Assembly: GCF_029051685.1 (NCBI RefSeq)
Contig: NZ_JAACFT010000011.1
Location: 124,001 to 188,000 of the forward strand
DNA from: Bradyrhizobium sp. CSA207
GTDB taxonomy: Bacteria; Pseudomonadota; Alphaproteobacteria; Rhizobiales; Xanthobacteraceae
Reading direction: 5' to 3'
Length of the DNA: 64,000 nt
Shown: piece after piece, positions 52,897 through 61,504 of the stretch
Layout: the number at the start of each line of letters is the position of its first letter
Numbering within the stretch: position 1 is the first letter of the stretch
Notes under the pieces: generated by a model
Database searches by the model: none
The model's input: the letters and a program-made list of their open reading frames with translations, nothing else
What the model was told of the DNA's origin: nothing
Made by a program: the position numbers and the translations under genes

Positions 52897-55164
52897 ATGC
52901 AGTGGAGCCTGCTCCGACCGGTCGGCCTTGTCCCCGCGGCGCTTGTCCTCACCGCCATTGCGGCCGGTGCCGAGGGTGGCAAATCGGCCGCTCCCTCCGA
53001 ATTCCTTCTGGTGGCGCAGATCGTGCTGCTGATTGCCGTCGGCCGCGGCCTCGGCGAGACCATGCAGCGCATCGGCCAGCCCTCAGTGATGGGCGAGCTG
53101 CTCGCCGGCATCCTGCTCGGGCCGTCGCTATTCGGCTGGATCTGGCCGGAGGCGCAGCAGGCGATCTTCCCCGGGGCGCCCGAGCAGAGGGCGATGATCG
53201 ACGGCATCGCGCAGTTCGGGATCCTGCTGCTGTTGCTGCTGACCGGCATGGAGACCGACCTCAAGCTGGTCAGGAAGGTCGGCAAAGCCGCGATTGCAAT
53301 CTCGATCGCCGGCATCCTCGTGCCCTTCGCCTGCGGCTTTGCGCTCGGCGAGTTCCTGCCCGATGCGCTGCTGCCCAATCCGCAAGCCCGCCTGGTGGCC
53401 TCGCTGTTCATGGGCACGGCGCTGTCGATCTCCTCGGTGAAGATCGTCGCGGTGGTCGTGCGCGAGATGAACTTCATGCGCCGCAATGTCGGCCAGATCA
53501 TCGTCGCGACCGCCGTGATCGACGACACCATCGGCTGGATCATCATCGCGGTCATTTTCAGCCTGGCTTCCCAGGGCACGCTGGATGTCGCCTCCGTCGC
53601 TAAGGCGGTCCTCGGCACGCTCGCCTTCCTCGCCGTCAGCTTCACCATTGGCCGCCGGCTGGTGTTCCAGCTGATCCGCTGGGCCAACGACACGCTCGTC
53701 AGCACCGCCCCGGTCGTCACCGTGATCCTGCTGCTGATGGGCGCGATGGCGCTGATCACGCATCTGATCGGCGTCCACACCGTGCTCGGCGCCTTCGTCG
53801 CCGGCATCCTGGTCGGGGAGTCGCCGATCCTGACGCGGCAGATCGACGAGCGCCTGCGCGGGCTGATCTCGAGCTTCTTCATGCCGGTGTTCTTCGGCCT
53901 GGCCGGACTCAGCGCCGATCTGTCGGTGCTCCGCGACCCCAATCTCCTGATGCTCACCGGCCTGCTGGTCGTGATCGCCAGTGTCGGCAAGTTCGGCGGC
54001 GCCTTCGTCGGCGGCACCCTGGGCGGCCTGAACTATCGGGAGTCCCTGGCGCTCGCGAGCGGGATGAATGCGCGCGGCTCGACCGAGGTCATCATCGCGA
54101 CCATCGGCCTGTCCATCGGCGTGCTCAGCCAGAACCTGTTCACGATGATCGTGACTATGGCGATCGTGACGACGATGGCGATGCCGCCGATGCTGCGCGC
54201 GGCGCTGGCGAAGCTGCCGATCAACAAAGACGAGAAGGAGCGCCTGGAGCGGGAAGGGTTCGAGAGGCGCGGCTTCATCGCCAATCTCGAACGTCCCCTG
54301 CTGGCGGTGGACGAGAGCGTCAACGCCACCTTCGCCGCACATATCGCGGGCCTGATCGCCGGCATGCGCGGCCTGCCGATCACCGTCCTGCATATCGGCA
54401 AGCGCGCCGAGGAGCAGGAGAAGAGCCGCGGCGCTGAAGAGAGCCACGAAGCCGTGGTGAAGAAGGCCGCCGGAACCGTGTCGGCCCATGGCGAAGGCGA
54501 CGCCGGCAGCGTCGATGTCGTCACGCGGGCGAGGCGCGCGGAGCTCGGCGAGACCATCGCCGCCGAAGCGCGTAAGGGCTTTGATCTCCTTGTCGTCGGC
54601 GTCGGCAAGGTCACCATCGCCAAGGACCGCTTCGACCGGAAGATCGAGGACATCGCCGCCGGGTTTGAAGGTCCGCTCGCGATCGTAGCGGCCAAGGGCA
54701 AGCATTTGAAGCAGCCGACGCCGGACGCCCTCAACATCCTCGTTCCCATCTCCGGCAGCGGCGTCTCCAAGCGCGGCGCGGAAGTCGCGGTCGCACTGGC
54801 ACAGGCCGGATCAGGCTCGCTGCGGGTAATCTATGTGGCGACGACGCGGGACAAGGGCGCGCAGCGCAGCGCGTCCCGCGGGCTGAGCCAGGAGGAAGGC
54901 ATCCTGAAGGACGCCAGCGACCTCGCCGCCCGTTACGACGTCGACATCACCACGACCTTGCGTGTGAACCGCGCGCCTGACGCTGCAATCCTGCGCGAGA
55001 TCGACACCACCGACGTCGATCTCGTGGTGATGGGCGTTGACCGCATCCAGGTCGATCATCTCTCCTTCGGCGGCGTCGCCGACGCCGTGCTCGGGCAGTC
55101 CAAGGTCTCGGTGCTGCTGGTGTCGAGCGGCGAGGCGCAGCAGGCGCCGGCGGAGAAGGCGTGA
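52897..55164 (+). CDS. CPA2 cation/proton antiporter with two universal-stress domains
   Basis: The 755-residue protein has an N-terminal hydrophobic leader, then about 12 membrane helices of the CPA2/KefB class (QPSVMGELLAGILLGPSLFG; VIDDTIGWIIIAVIFS with the paired Asp of the transport site; GARGSTEV-like NARGSTEVIIAT). Two Usp-like domains follow (about 450-610 and 620-745: LLVVGVGKVT; LVPISGSGVSKRGAEVAVALA; DLVVMGVDRIQVDHLSFGGVADAVL). The fusion ties ion export to a stress-sensing domain. It stands alone, with an EcfG-like site upstream. Confidence 0.9.
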   Translation: MQWSLLRPVGLVPAALVLTAIAAGAEGGKSAAPSEFLLVAQIVLLIAVGRGLGETMQRIGQPSVMGELLAGILLGPSLFGWIWPEAQQAIFPGAPEQRAMIDGIAQFGILLLLLLTGMETDLKLVRKVGKAAIAISIAGILVPFACGFALGEFLPDALLPNPQARLVASLFMGTALSISSVKIVAVVVREMNFMRRNVGQIIVATAVIDDTIGWIIIAVIFSLASQGTLDVASVAKAVLGTLAFLAVSFTIGRRLVFQLIRWANDTLVSTAPVVTVILLLMGAMALITHLIGVHTVLGAFVAGILVGESPILTRQIDERLRGLISSFFMPVFFGLAGLSADLSVLRDPNLLMLTGLLVVIASVGKFGGAFVGGTLGGLNYRESLALASGMNARGSTEVIIATIGLSIGVLSQNLFTMIVTMAIVTTMAMPPMLRAALAKLPINKDEKERLEREGFERRGFIANLERPLLAVDESVNATFAAHIAGLIAGMRGLPITVLHIGKRAEEQEKSRGAEESHEAVVKKAAGTVSAHGEGDAGSVDVVTRARRAELGETIAAEARKGFDLLVVGVGKVTIAKDRFDRKIEDIAAGFEGPLAIVAAKGKHLKQPTPDALNILVPISGSGVSKRGAEVAVALAQAGSGSLRVIYVATTRDKGAQRSASRGLSQEEGILKDASDLAARYDVDITTTLRVNRAPDAAILREIDTTDVDLVVMGVDRIQVDHLSFGGVADAVLGQSKVSVLLVSSGEAQQAPAEKA

Positions 55165-55194
55165 AGGCCGGCTGTATCTGCGCGGCTGGTGCGC

Positions 55195-55326
55195 TCCCTC
55201 TCCCGCTTGCGGGAGAGGGCAGGGGAGAGGGTATTTCCTCATTGAGACACTCCCGACGAACACTCCCGATGAGGAGAGAGCCCTCACCCGGCGCTTCGCG
55301 CCGACCTCTCCCGCAAGCGGGAGAGG
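55195..55326. repeat. Palindromic repeat (CCTCTCCC family)
   Basis: CCCTCTCCCGCTTGCGGGAGAGG (55197-55219) faces CCTCTCCCGCAAGCGGGAGAGG (55305-55326), with AGCCCTCACCCGGCGC and CATTGAG-type sequence in between. It lies at the convergence of the antiporter and the RND gene and may terminate both transcripts. Confidence 0.8.
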
Positions 55327-55366
55327 TTGCAGCGAGTTCGTGGCCGCACGATCTGCCAAACTTGCT

Positions 55367-58300
55367 TTAGGACTTCACCTCCGCCATCGGCTGCGCCTTC
55401 GGCGCCTTCTTCGACGAGCGCCAGTTCTCGAAGCGCTGCACCACCACGAAGAAGGCCGGCACGAACAGCACCGCAAGGCAGGTCGAGGCCAGCATGCCCG
55501 AGAACACCGTGATGCCGATCGACTTGCGCGCACTGGCGCCGGCGCCGGTCGCGAGCACCAGCGGCACCACGCCGAGGATGAAGGCGAACGACGTCATCAG
55601 GATCGGGCGGAAGCGGGCGCGCGCCGCCTCGATCGCGGACTCCAGCACCGGCTTGCCATCGCGCCCGTGCAGCTCGAGCCCGACCTCGACGATCAGGATG
55701 GCATTCTTGGCCGACAGCGCGATCAGCAGGATCAAGCCGATCTGGCAATAGAGGTTATTATCGATCTTCAGCGCATTGAGGATCAGCATCGGCCCGATCA
55801 GCGACAGCGGCACTGCGAGGATCACCGAGATCGGCGCGTACCAGCTCTCGTACTGGCCGGCGAGCACGAGATAGACCAGCAGCATGGCGAGCCCGAACAC
55901 CCAGTAGATCTGGTTCGAGACCGCCTTCTCCTGATACGACATCGCAGTCCATTCAAAGCCGGTGCCCGGCGGCAGCGTCTTGCCCGCGATCTCTTCCATC
56001 AGTTGCAGCGACTGGCCGGACGAATAGCCCTGCGCCGGCAGACCGACGATGGTCGAGGATGGATAGAGGTTGTACAGGCTGATCAGCGACGGGCCCGTCG
56101 CCGCCGTGATCTTGGCGACGGTGCCGATCGGGATCATGTCGCCGTTCGAGTTGCGGACCTGCATGTTGGCGATGTCGCGCTCGGTGACGCGGAACGACGG
56201 ATCGGCCTGGGTGTAGACCTGGAACACGCGGCCGAACTTGTTGAACTGGTTGACGTAGGACGAGCCGAGATAGGTCGACAGCGCCGCGAACACCTGGTCC
56301 GTCGTCACGTGCAGCGTCTGGGTCTTGATGCGGTCGATCTCGACGTTGAACTGCGGCACCGAAGAGCGGAACGAGGACTGGACCCGCTGCAGCGCGCTCT
56401 GGCTCTGGGCGTTGCTGACCATCGCGCCGGTGATGGCCTGGAGCTTTGCGAAATCGCTGTTGCCGTCGCGCAGCTCGACCTGCATCGAGAAGCCGGCCGC
56501 GTTGCCGATGCCCTGGATCGGCGGCGGCGGCAGCACCAGCGTGCGCGCTTCCATGATGGTCGCGAGCTTGTCGTTCAGCCCGTACACCAGCGAGCGCAGG
56601 TCCTCGCCGGGTCCTTTGCGCGCCTCCCAGTCCTTCAGGATGATGTAGGCGACGCCGGCATTGGCCAGGCTCGCGCTGCTGTCGAGCGCGGAAATGCCGG
56701 CGATGGTGATGACCTGCTGGACTCCCGGCGTCTCTTTGATCAGCTCGCTCGCTCTGTCGAGCACCGTCTGGGTTCGCTCCAGCGCGGCGCCATCGGGCAG
56801 CTGCACGGCGGCGATCAGATAGCCCTGGTCCTCGATCGGCAGGAAGCCGGTCGGCACCCGCGACAGGCCATAGCCGCCGATCCCGATCAGCACCAGCGCG
56901 ATCGCAACCGAGATCGTGCTGTTCCTGCACAGCACGCCAATGAGCCGCGTGTAGCCCCGCTCGAGCCGGTTATAGACCGCGTTGAAGCCGCGGTAGAAGA
57001 AATTGCGCTGCTCCGGCGGCACCGTCGGCCGCAGCCAGAGCGCGCATTGCGTCGGCTTCAGGGTCGCGGCGTTGATGGCGCTGAGCAGCGCGGTCGCGGC
57101 GATCACCAGCGCGAATTGCGAATAGATTCGCCCGGTGAGGCCGGCGAGGAACGATGCCGGCAGAAACACCGAGATCAGCACCAGGGTGATGCCGACGATC
57201 GGCGCGAACAGCTGGTCCATCGCCTTGATCGCGGCGTCGTGCCCGTTCATGCCCTGCTCGATGTTGTGAGCGGCGCCCTCGACCACGACGATGGCGTCGT
57301 CGACCACGATGCCGATCGCGAGCACGATCGCGAACAGCGTCGACATGTTGATTGTGAAGCCGAGCGCCGCCATCGCGGCGAAGGCGCCGATGATGGTCAC
57401 CGGCACGGTCGTCGCCGGCACCAGCATGGCGCGCCAGTCCTGCAGGAACACCAGGATCACGACCAGCACCAAGAGGCCGGCCTCGATCAGGGTCATGTAG
57501 ACCTCGTGCACCGAGGCCTCGACGAATTTGGTGGTGTCGAACGGTGTGTCGTATTTGATGCCTTCCGGAAATCGCTTGGCCAGCTCCGCCATCTTCTTCT
57601 CGACGGCCTGCTCGACCTGGAGCGCGTTGGCGCCGGGCGACTGGAACACACCGATGCCGGTGGCGGGCTGCTTGTTGAGCGAGAAGATCTGGCTGTAGGT
57701 CTGCGCGCCGAGCTCAACCCAGCCGACGTCGCGCACCCGCGTGACGTCGCCGCTGGTACCTGATTTGACGATGATGTTCTCGAACTGGCTGGTGTCGTCG
57801 AGCCGGCCGTTGACGTTGAGCGTATACTGGAACGCCTGGCCCGGCGGCGTCGGCGGCGCGCCGACCTGGCCGGCCGAGACCTGCTGGCTCTGCTGCTGGA
57901 TCGCCTGGATGACATCCTGCGGCACGAGGCCACGCACTTGCAGCTTGTTCGGATCGAGCCATACCCGCATCGAATATTGGCCGGCGCCGAACACAGTGAC
58001 GTTGCCGACGCCGGGCAGACGCGAAAGCTCGTCGCGGATGTTGATGGTGGCGTAGTTGCTCAAGTAGAGGCTGTCGAACCGGGAGTCCGGCGAGGTCAGC
58101 GTCACGAACAGCAGGATCGAGGTCGACTTCTTCTGGACGGTGACGCCCTGGTTCTGCACGGACGTCGGCAGTTGCGAGAGTGCGCTGGAGACGCGGTTCT
58201 GCACCAGCACCTGTGCAAAATTCAGGTCGGTGCCGATCTTGAAAGTGACGGTCAGGGTGTAGGTGCCGTCGGAGCCGCTGTAGGACTGCATGTAGAGCAT

Positions 58301-58525
58301 GTCCTCGACGCCGTTGACCTGTTGTTCTATCGGCAAGGCAACCGTGTCGATCACGGTCTTGGCGCTGGCGCCGGGATAGCGCGTGGTGACCTGCACCGTC
58401 GGCGGCACCACGTCGGGATATTGCGCGATCGCAAGGTTGAACAACGCGACGCCGCCGATCAGGATCATCAGCAGCGCGATGACGTTCGAGAGGACCGGCC
58501 GCTCGATGAAGAATTTTGAGATCAT
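55367..58525 (-). CDS. RND multidrug efflux permease (HAE1/AcrB type)
   Basis: The 1052-residue inner-membrane pump has 12 TM helices in two homologous halves, with the RND start FFIERPVLSNVIALLMILIG, the porter YPGASAKTVIDTVALPIEQQ, and the proton-relay Asp pair in IGIVVDDAIVVVEG (helix 4). It follows the membrane-fusion lipoprotein by 12 bases. No outer-membrane TolC partner or regulator is in the window. Substrates unknown. Confidence 0.95.
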   Translation of the reverse strand: MISKFFIERPVLSNVIALLMILIGGVALFNLAIAQYPDVVPPTVQVTTRYPGASAKTVIDTVALPIEQQVNGVEDMLYMQSYSGSDGTYTLTVTFKIGTDLNFAQVLVQNRVSSALSQLPTSVQNQGVTVQKKSTSILLFVTLTSPDSRFDSLYLSNYATINIRDELSRLPGVGNVTVFGAGQYSMRVWLDPNKLQVRGLVPQDVIQAIQQQSQQVSAGQVGAPPTPPGQAFQYTLNVNGRLDDTSQFENIIVKSGTSGDVTRVRDVGWVELGAQTYSQIFSLNKQPATGIGVFQSPGANALQVEQAVEKKMAELAKRFPEGIKYDTPFDTTKFVEASVHEVYMTLIEAGLLVLVVILVFLQDWRAMLVPATTVPVTIIGAFAAMAALGFTINMSTLFAIVLAIGIVVDDAIVVVEGAAHNIEQGMNGHDAAIKAMDQLFAPIVGITLVLISVFLPASFLAGLTGRIYSQFALVIAATALLSAINAATLKPTQCALWLRPTVPPEQRNFFYRGFNAVYNRLERGYTRLIGVLCRNSTISVAIALVLIGIGGYGLSRVPTGFLPIEDQGYLIAAVQLPDGAALERTQTVLDRASELIKETPGVQQVITIAGISALDSSASLANAGVAYIILKDWEARKGPGEDLRSLVYGLNDKLATIMEARTLVLPPPPIQGIGNAAGFSMQVELRDGNSDFAKLQAITGAMVSNAQSQSALQRVQSSFRSSVPQFNVEIDRIKTQTLHVTTDQVFAALSTYLGSSYVNQFNKFGRVFQVYTQADPSFRVTERDIANMQVRNSNGDMIPIGTVAKITAATGPSLISLYNLYPSSTIVGLPAQGYSSGQSLQLMEEIAGKTLPPGTGFEWTAMSYQEKAVSNQIYWVFGLAMLLVYLVLAGQYESWYAPISVILAVPLSLIGPMLILNALKIDNNLYCQIGLILLIALSAKNAILIVEVGLELHGRDGKPVLESAIEAARARFRPILMTSFAFILGVVPLVLATGAGASARKSIGITVFSGMLASTCLAVLFVPAFFVVVQRFENWRSSKKAPKAQPMAEVKS

Positions 58526-58537
58526 GGCCGGCGGCTC

Positions 58538-59731
58538 CTACTTGGCAGACGCCTGCGGCTGCTCGATCTTTGTGACTTGCGGGTCGATCTTCTGGCCCGG
58601 GATCACCCGCAGCAGCCCTGCGACGACGACGCGGTCGTCCGGCTTCAGGCCGCTTTCGATCACGCGCAGGCCGTTGTCGACGGGACCGATCTGCACCTTG
58701 CGCTGTTCGACCATGTCGTCCTTGCCGACCACCAGCAGATAGCGCCCGCCCTGGTCGCTGCCGAGCGCGGTGTCGGGCACGAGGAGGGCCGCCTTCTCCT
58801 GGTCGAAGGGCACGCGGACGCGGACGAAATAGCCGGGCAGCAGCACGCGCGTGTCGTTGGGCACGAGGCCGCGCACCGCAAGCGTCCCGGTCGACGTGTT
58901 GAGGGTCGGCGAGACATAATCGAGGTGGCCTTCATGCGGATAGCCTGACTCGGTCTGCAGGCCGACCTGGATCGGGAATTGCTTGAGGTCGGTAGGCGTG
59001 AGGCCACGCCGGGCCGCCTCGGCGCGAATGCGCAGCACGTCCTGCTCGTTGACGGTGAAGTTCACATAGATCGGGTCCATCGCGACGATGCTCGCGAGCT
59101 GGGTCGGGGAGGAGACGCCGACGAGCTCGCCGATCGAGACCATGTGCGCGCTGACGATGCCGTCGAATGGCGCGCTCACCTTCGTGTAGCCGTAATTGAC
59201 CTCGGCGAGCCTCGTATTGACCTGGGTCTGCTGGAGATTGGCCTGGGCGTTGTCGCGAGTCGATGTCGAGGTGTCGAGGGTGGACTGCGAGACCGCCTGG
59301 CGCTGCACGAGCTCGGCCTGCCGCTTGAAATCGGCTTCGGCCTGCTTGACCGTGGCCTGCGCACCGGCTTCGGCTGCCTGCGCCTGGTCGAGCTTGAGCT
59401 TGTAGGTCTCCGGCTCGATCGTGAACAGCTGGGTGCCTTGTTTGACGAAGCTGCCGTCCTGGTAATCGATCGATTGCAAGAAACCCTGCACGCGGGCCAC
59501 GAGATCGACGCTCTTGATCGGCGCCGTGTTGCCGGTGGCTTCGACATAGCGCGTCACCGCGCGCTGCACCGGCGTGGCGACATCCACCTTGGGCGGGGGC
59601 GGGGCGACGAAGGTGTTCTTGTCCTCGCAGCCGGCGAGCGCGATCACAGCCGTCACGGCGGCCAGCGCCCGCCCGATATGTCTCCACTCTCCATTGCGTT
59701 GTGCAGGAGATGCGGAATTCGCGCAGGTCAT
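58538..59731 (-). CDS. RND efflux membrane-fusion lipoprotein
   Basis: The 397-residue protein starts at ATG 59731 and has a lipobox IALAGC with Cys35, so it is anchored in the inner membrane facing the periplasm. Domains: barrel-sandwich/lipoyl halves (TGNTAPIKSVDLVARVQGFL; PFDGIVSAHMVSIGELV), a long coiled coil (about 107-185) and a beta-barrel. A reading to 59806 adds a doubtful N-terminus. It is the first gene of the pump operon. Confidence 0.93.
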   Translation of the reverse strand: MTCANSASPAQRNGEWRHIGRALAAVTAVIALAGCEDKNTFVAPPPPKVDVATPVQRAVTRYVEATGNTAPIKSVDLVARVQGFLQSIDYQDGSFVKQGTQLFTIEPETYKLKLDQAQAAEAGAQATVKQAEADFKRQAELVQRQAVSQSTLDTSTSTRDNAQANLQQTQVNTRLAEVNYGYTKVSAPFDGIVSAHMVSIGELVGVSSPTQLASIVAMDPIYVNFTVNEQDVLRIRAEAARRGLTPTDLKQFPIQVGLQTESGYPHEGHLDYVSPTLNTSTGTLAVRGLVPNDTRVLLPGYFVRVRVPFDQEKAALLVPDTALGSDQGGRYLLVVGKDDMVEQRKVQIGPVDNGLRVIESGLKPDDRVVVAGLLRVIPGQKIDPQVTKIEQPQASAK

Positions 59732-60042
59732 TTGATGGCCCCCGATTGCCGTCTGTCGGAGCGGCAGGCTAGCAACAAATGACCGGCCGTGGAACACCAT
59801 AGCCATGGCAGTCGCAGGGCTTGCACTGCAAACAGCGGCGTGGCCTTTGACAGGTTTGTCATGACCAGGCGCTTTTCATCGCGCGCACGATCGACCAGAA
59901 TTGTGTCAAAGGCCACGCGACAGAGGCTAAGCGGTCGCAAGAAGAAAAGGTGAGGGAGCATGACATGCCAACGCCTCTCCTGCCCGTCCTTGCTGCGGGT
60001 CGCGTTCCCGAAGACGCTGACGGACGGGTACCAGCCGGAGAA
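59732..60042. other. Intergenic region upstream of RND operon
   Basis: It contains the 15-bp inverted repeat at 59838-59918 and no convincing gene, since short frames overlap on both strands. It carries the promoter of the efflux operon. Confidence 0.4.
59838..59918. promoter_or_regulatory. Perfect 15-bp inverted repeat with 51-base spacer
   Basis: GCGTGGCCTTTGACA (59838-59852) is the exact complement of TGTCAAAGGCCACGC (59904-59918). Both arms contain a TTGACA-like -35 hexamer facing inward, but no matching -10 is clear. It lies 107-187 bases upstream of the efflux operon and might bind a regulator as two half-sites or be a remnant of a small element. Confidence 0.6.
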
Positions 60043-60306
60043 TTAAGCCGTCCCGCCGGCATGCCACGCGGCCAGCACTTCTGTCTCTTCATCGCTTGTG
60101 AGACCGATGACGGTACCGTTGCTGGCGCGTAGCCAACAGAGCGTATCGCGCGCGGTGAGGTCAATCCGGCCTCGCGAGCCGGCGAAGTCGGGCAGGGGCA
60201 GCCACATCGGCAGCGATCGCGGGCCCGCCCAGCGCCTGACGTCGTTCGCTTCCAGGAACGTCCAGTAGCATCGACCCGCTCCGCCTGCGGCCGATCGATC
60301 TTTCAC
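60043..60306 (-). pseudogene. C-terminal remnant of NAD-dependent epimerase/dehydratase
   Basis: The 87-residue frame starts GTG overlapping the previous stop (GTGA). From about residue 22 it reads DVRRWAGPRSLPMWLPLPDF and then RDTLCWLRASN, and its tail TSDEETEVLAAWHAG matches the C-termini of rhizobial NAD-dependent epimerases (LPLWLP..., RDTLxWLR, EAELLAAWHA). The N-terminal Rossmann domain and the middle are missing, including part of the AGL region. I infer a decayed gene. An intact small protein is possible, but less likely. Confidence 0.6.
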
Positions 60307-61376
60307 CGCCCCTTGAACTCCACGTATTTCGCCAGCGCCCGTTCGAACTTCCTGTTGAACAGCCACATGGCGCCGAGAATTTCGCGGAAGCTTGCCGAGG
60401 TCCGCGACCTGTCGGCCTGTCCGAAGGCGAAGATGCTGTTGTTGCGCAGATGCTTCATGATGGTGGGACTCGACACCCTGTAGTCCAGCAGATTGCCCGA
60501 TTTGAGCGCTGACCGCGTCGGTGTGGGAATGATCTGGATCAGCTCGAACAGCTTCATCTGGTCGATCGGATCGGGCAGCGTCTTCACGATCACAGGGATC
60601 TCCGCGAAAAGCTCCGCATGCGCGTTCATGAGGCCGTCGCGCACCGCGGTCCAATGGTTGAAGCGGTGATCGGTGCCGCGGGCGCGCGCCTCTTCCTTGT
60701 CGTCGCGCGCGTTCAGCTCGGGATCGGCCGCGGCGATGGCAGGCTTGATGGCCTCCCATTTCCGGTGCCCGTTCCGGTCTTCGGACGGGCCGGTCTGCAA
60801 GCTGCCCATATAGGTGTTCGAGCGCCCGTTGCGGACATTCTGCTTGCCGTTGGTCTCCGCAAAGAACAGCCCGAGGCTGATCCGGCCCGCCGCTTCGGCG
60901 TGAACCGGCGCAAGCCCGTTGGCGCGCGCGATCGCAACCGCAAGATCGACGACGTCCTTGAATGGCGTTGCCGATGCTTGCGCGCCGGCCGGCGGCGCCT
61001 CCATCAGATCGAACAGCCGTCCGTATTCGTCGATCAGCGGTTCGATGTCGGCATCAAAATAGGCCGGAGGAATTTCGAACTTGTTCGGCCTTCCGATCCT
61101 GGACGGCATGGCGTCCGTGAGATCCTTGTAGGTACTGATCACCGCGACCCGCGCCAGATAGATCGCCTGTCCCGGCAGGTTCGGCAGTGGCTGCTTTGCT
61201 TCGATCTGGCCGCGCCGCTCGGCAAGGATCGATTTGAAACCGACGAGCGCGCGCTCGTAGGCGGCAAGCGCATCGGATTGCCTGGTGGTGAGTGCATCCT
61301 TCTGTCCCATGGCGGGCGCCATGACGGCGAAGGTAACAGCCACGAAGGCTGCAACGGCAAGACGTCTCGTTCTCAT
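60303..61376 (-). CDS. Secreted protein of unknown function
   Basis: The 357-residue protein has a signal peptide (MRTRRLAVAAFVAVTFAVMAPAMG) and a mostly helical mature part. LSLGLFFAETNGKQN-like sequence (SLGLFFAETNGKQNVRNGRS, about 168-187) resembles the E-containing strand seen in lysozyme/transglycosylase active sites, but I see no SLT consensus. The last residues FKGR overlap the downstream epimerase remnant. Its role is unknown. Confidence 0.75.
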   Translation of the reverse strand: MRTRRLAVAAFVAVTFAVMAPAMGQKDALTTRQSDALAAYERALVGFKSILAERRGQIEAKQPLPNLPGQAIYLARVAVISTYKDLTDAMPSRIGRPNKFEIPPAYFDADIEPLIDEYGRLFDLMEAPPAGAQASATPFKDVVDLAVAIARANGLAPVHAEAAGRISLGLFFAETNGKQNVRNGRSNTYMGSLQTGPSEDRNGHRKWEAIKPAIAAADPELNARDDKEEARARGTDHRFNHWTAVRDGLMNAHAELFAEIPVIVKTLPDPIDQMKLFELIQIIPTPTRSALKSGNLLDYRVSSPTIMKHLRNNSIFAFGQADRSRTSASFREILGAMWLFNRKFERALAKYVEFKGR

Positions 61377-61504
61377 TGCCCGTTCCCCAAGGTCCGCGAC
61401 AAGGTGTGTCGATGAAGCCTGTCGATTCGATGGCCATGAGGATCGTAAGCATCAGATACGAGGGCTGACGAGATGCAAATCCGCGCAACCGCAATTCTCC
61501 GCCG

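Noticed and set aside
55037..57763. Plus-strand open frame (908 aa) opposite the RND permease
   Set aside because: Arg/His/Asp-rich composition without known motif, and antisense to the conserved pump. The same goes for 53128-54705 (opposite the antiporter) and 51181-52461 (opposite the MFS gene).
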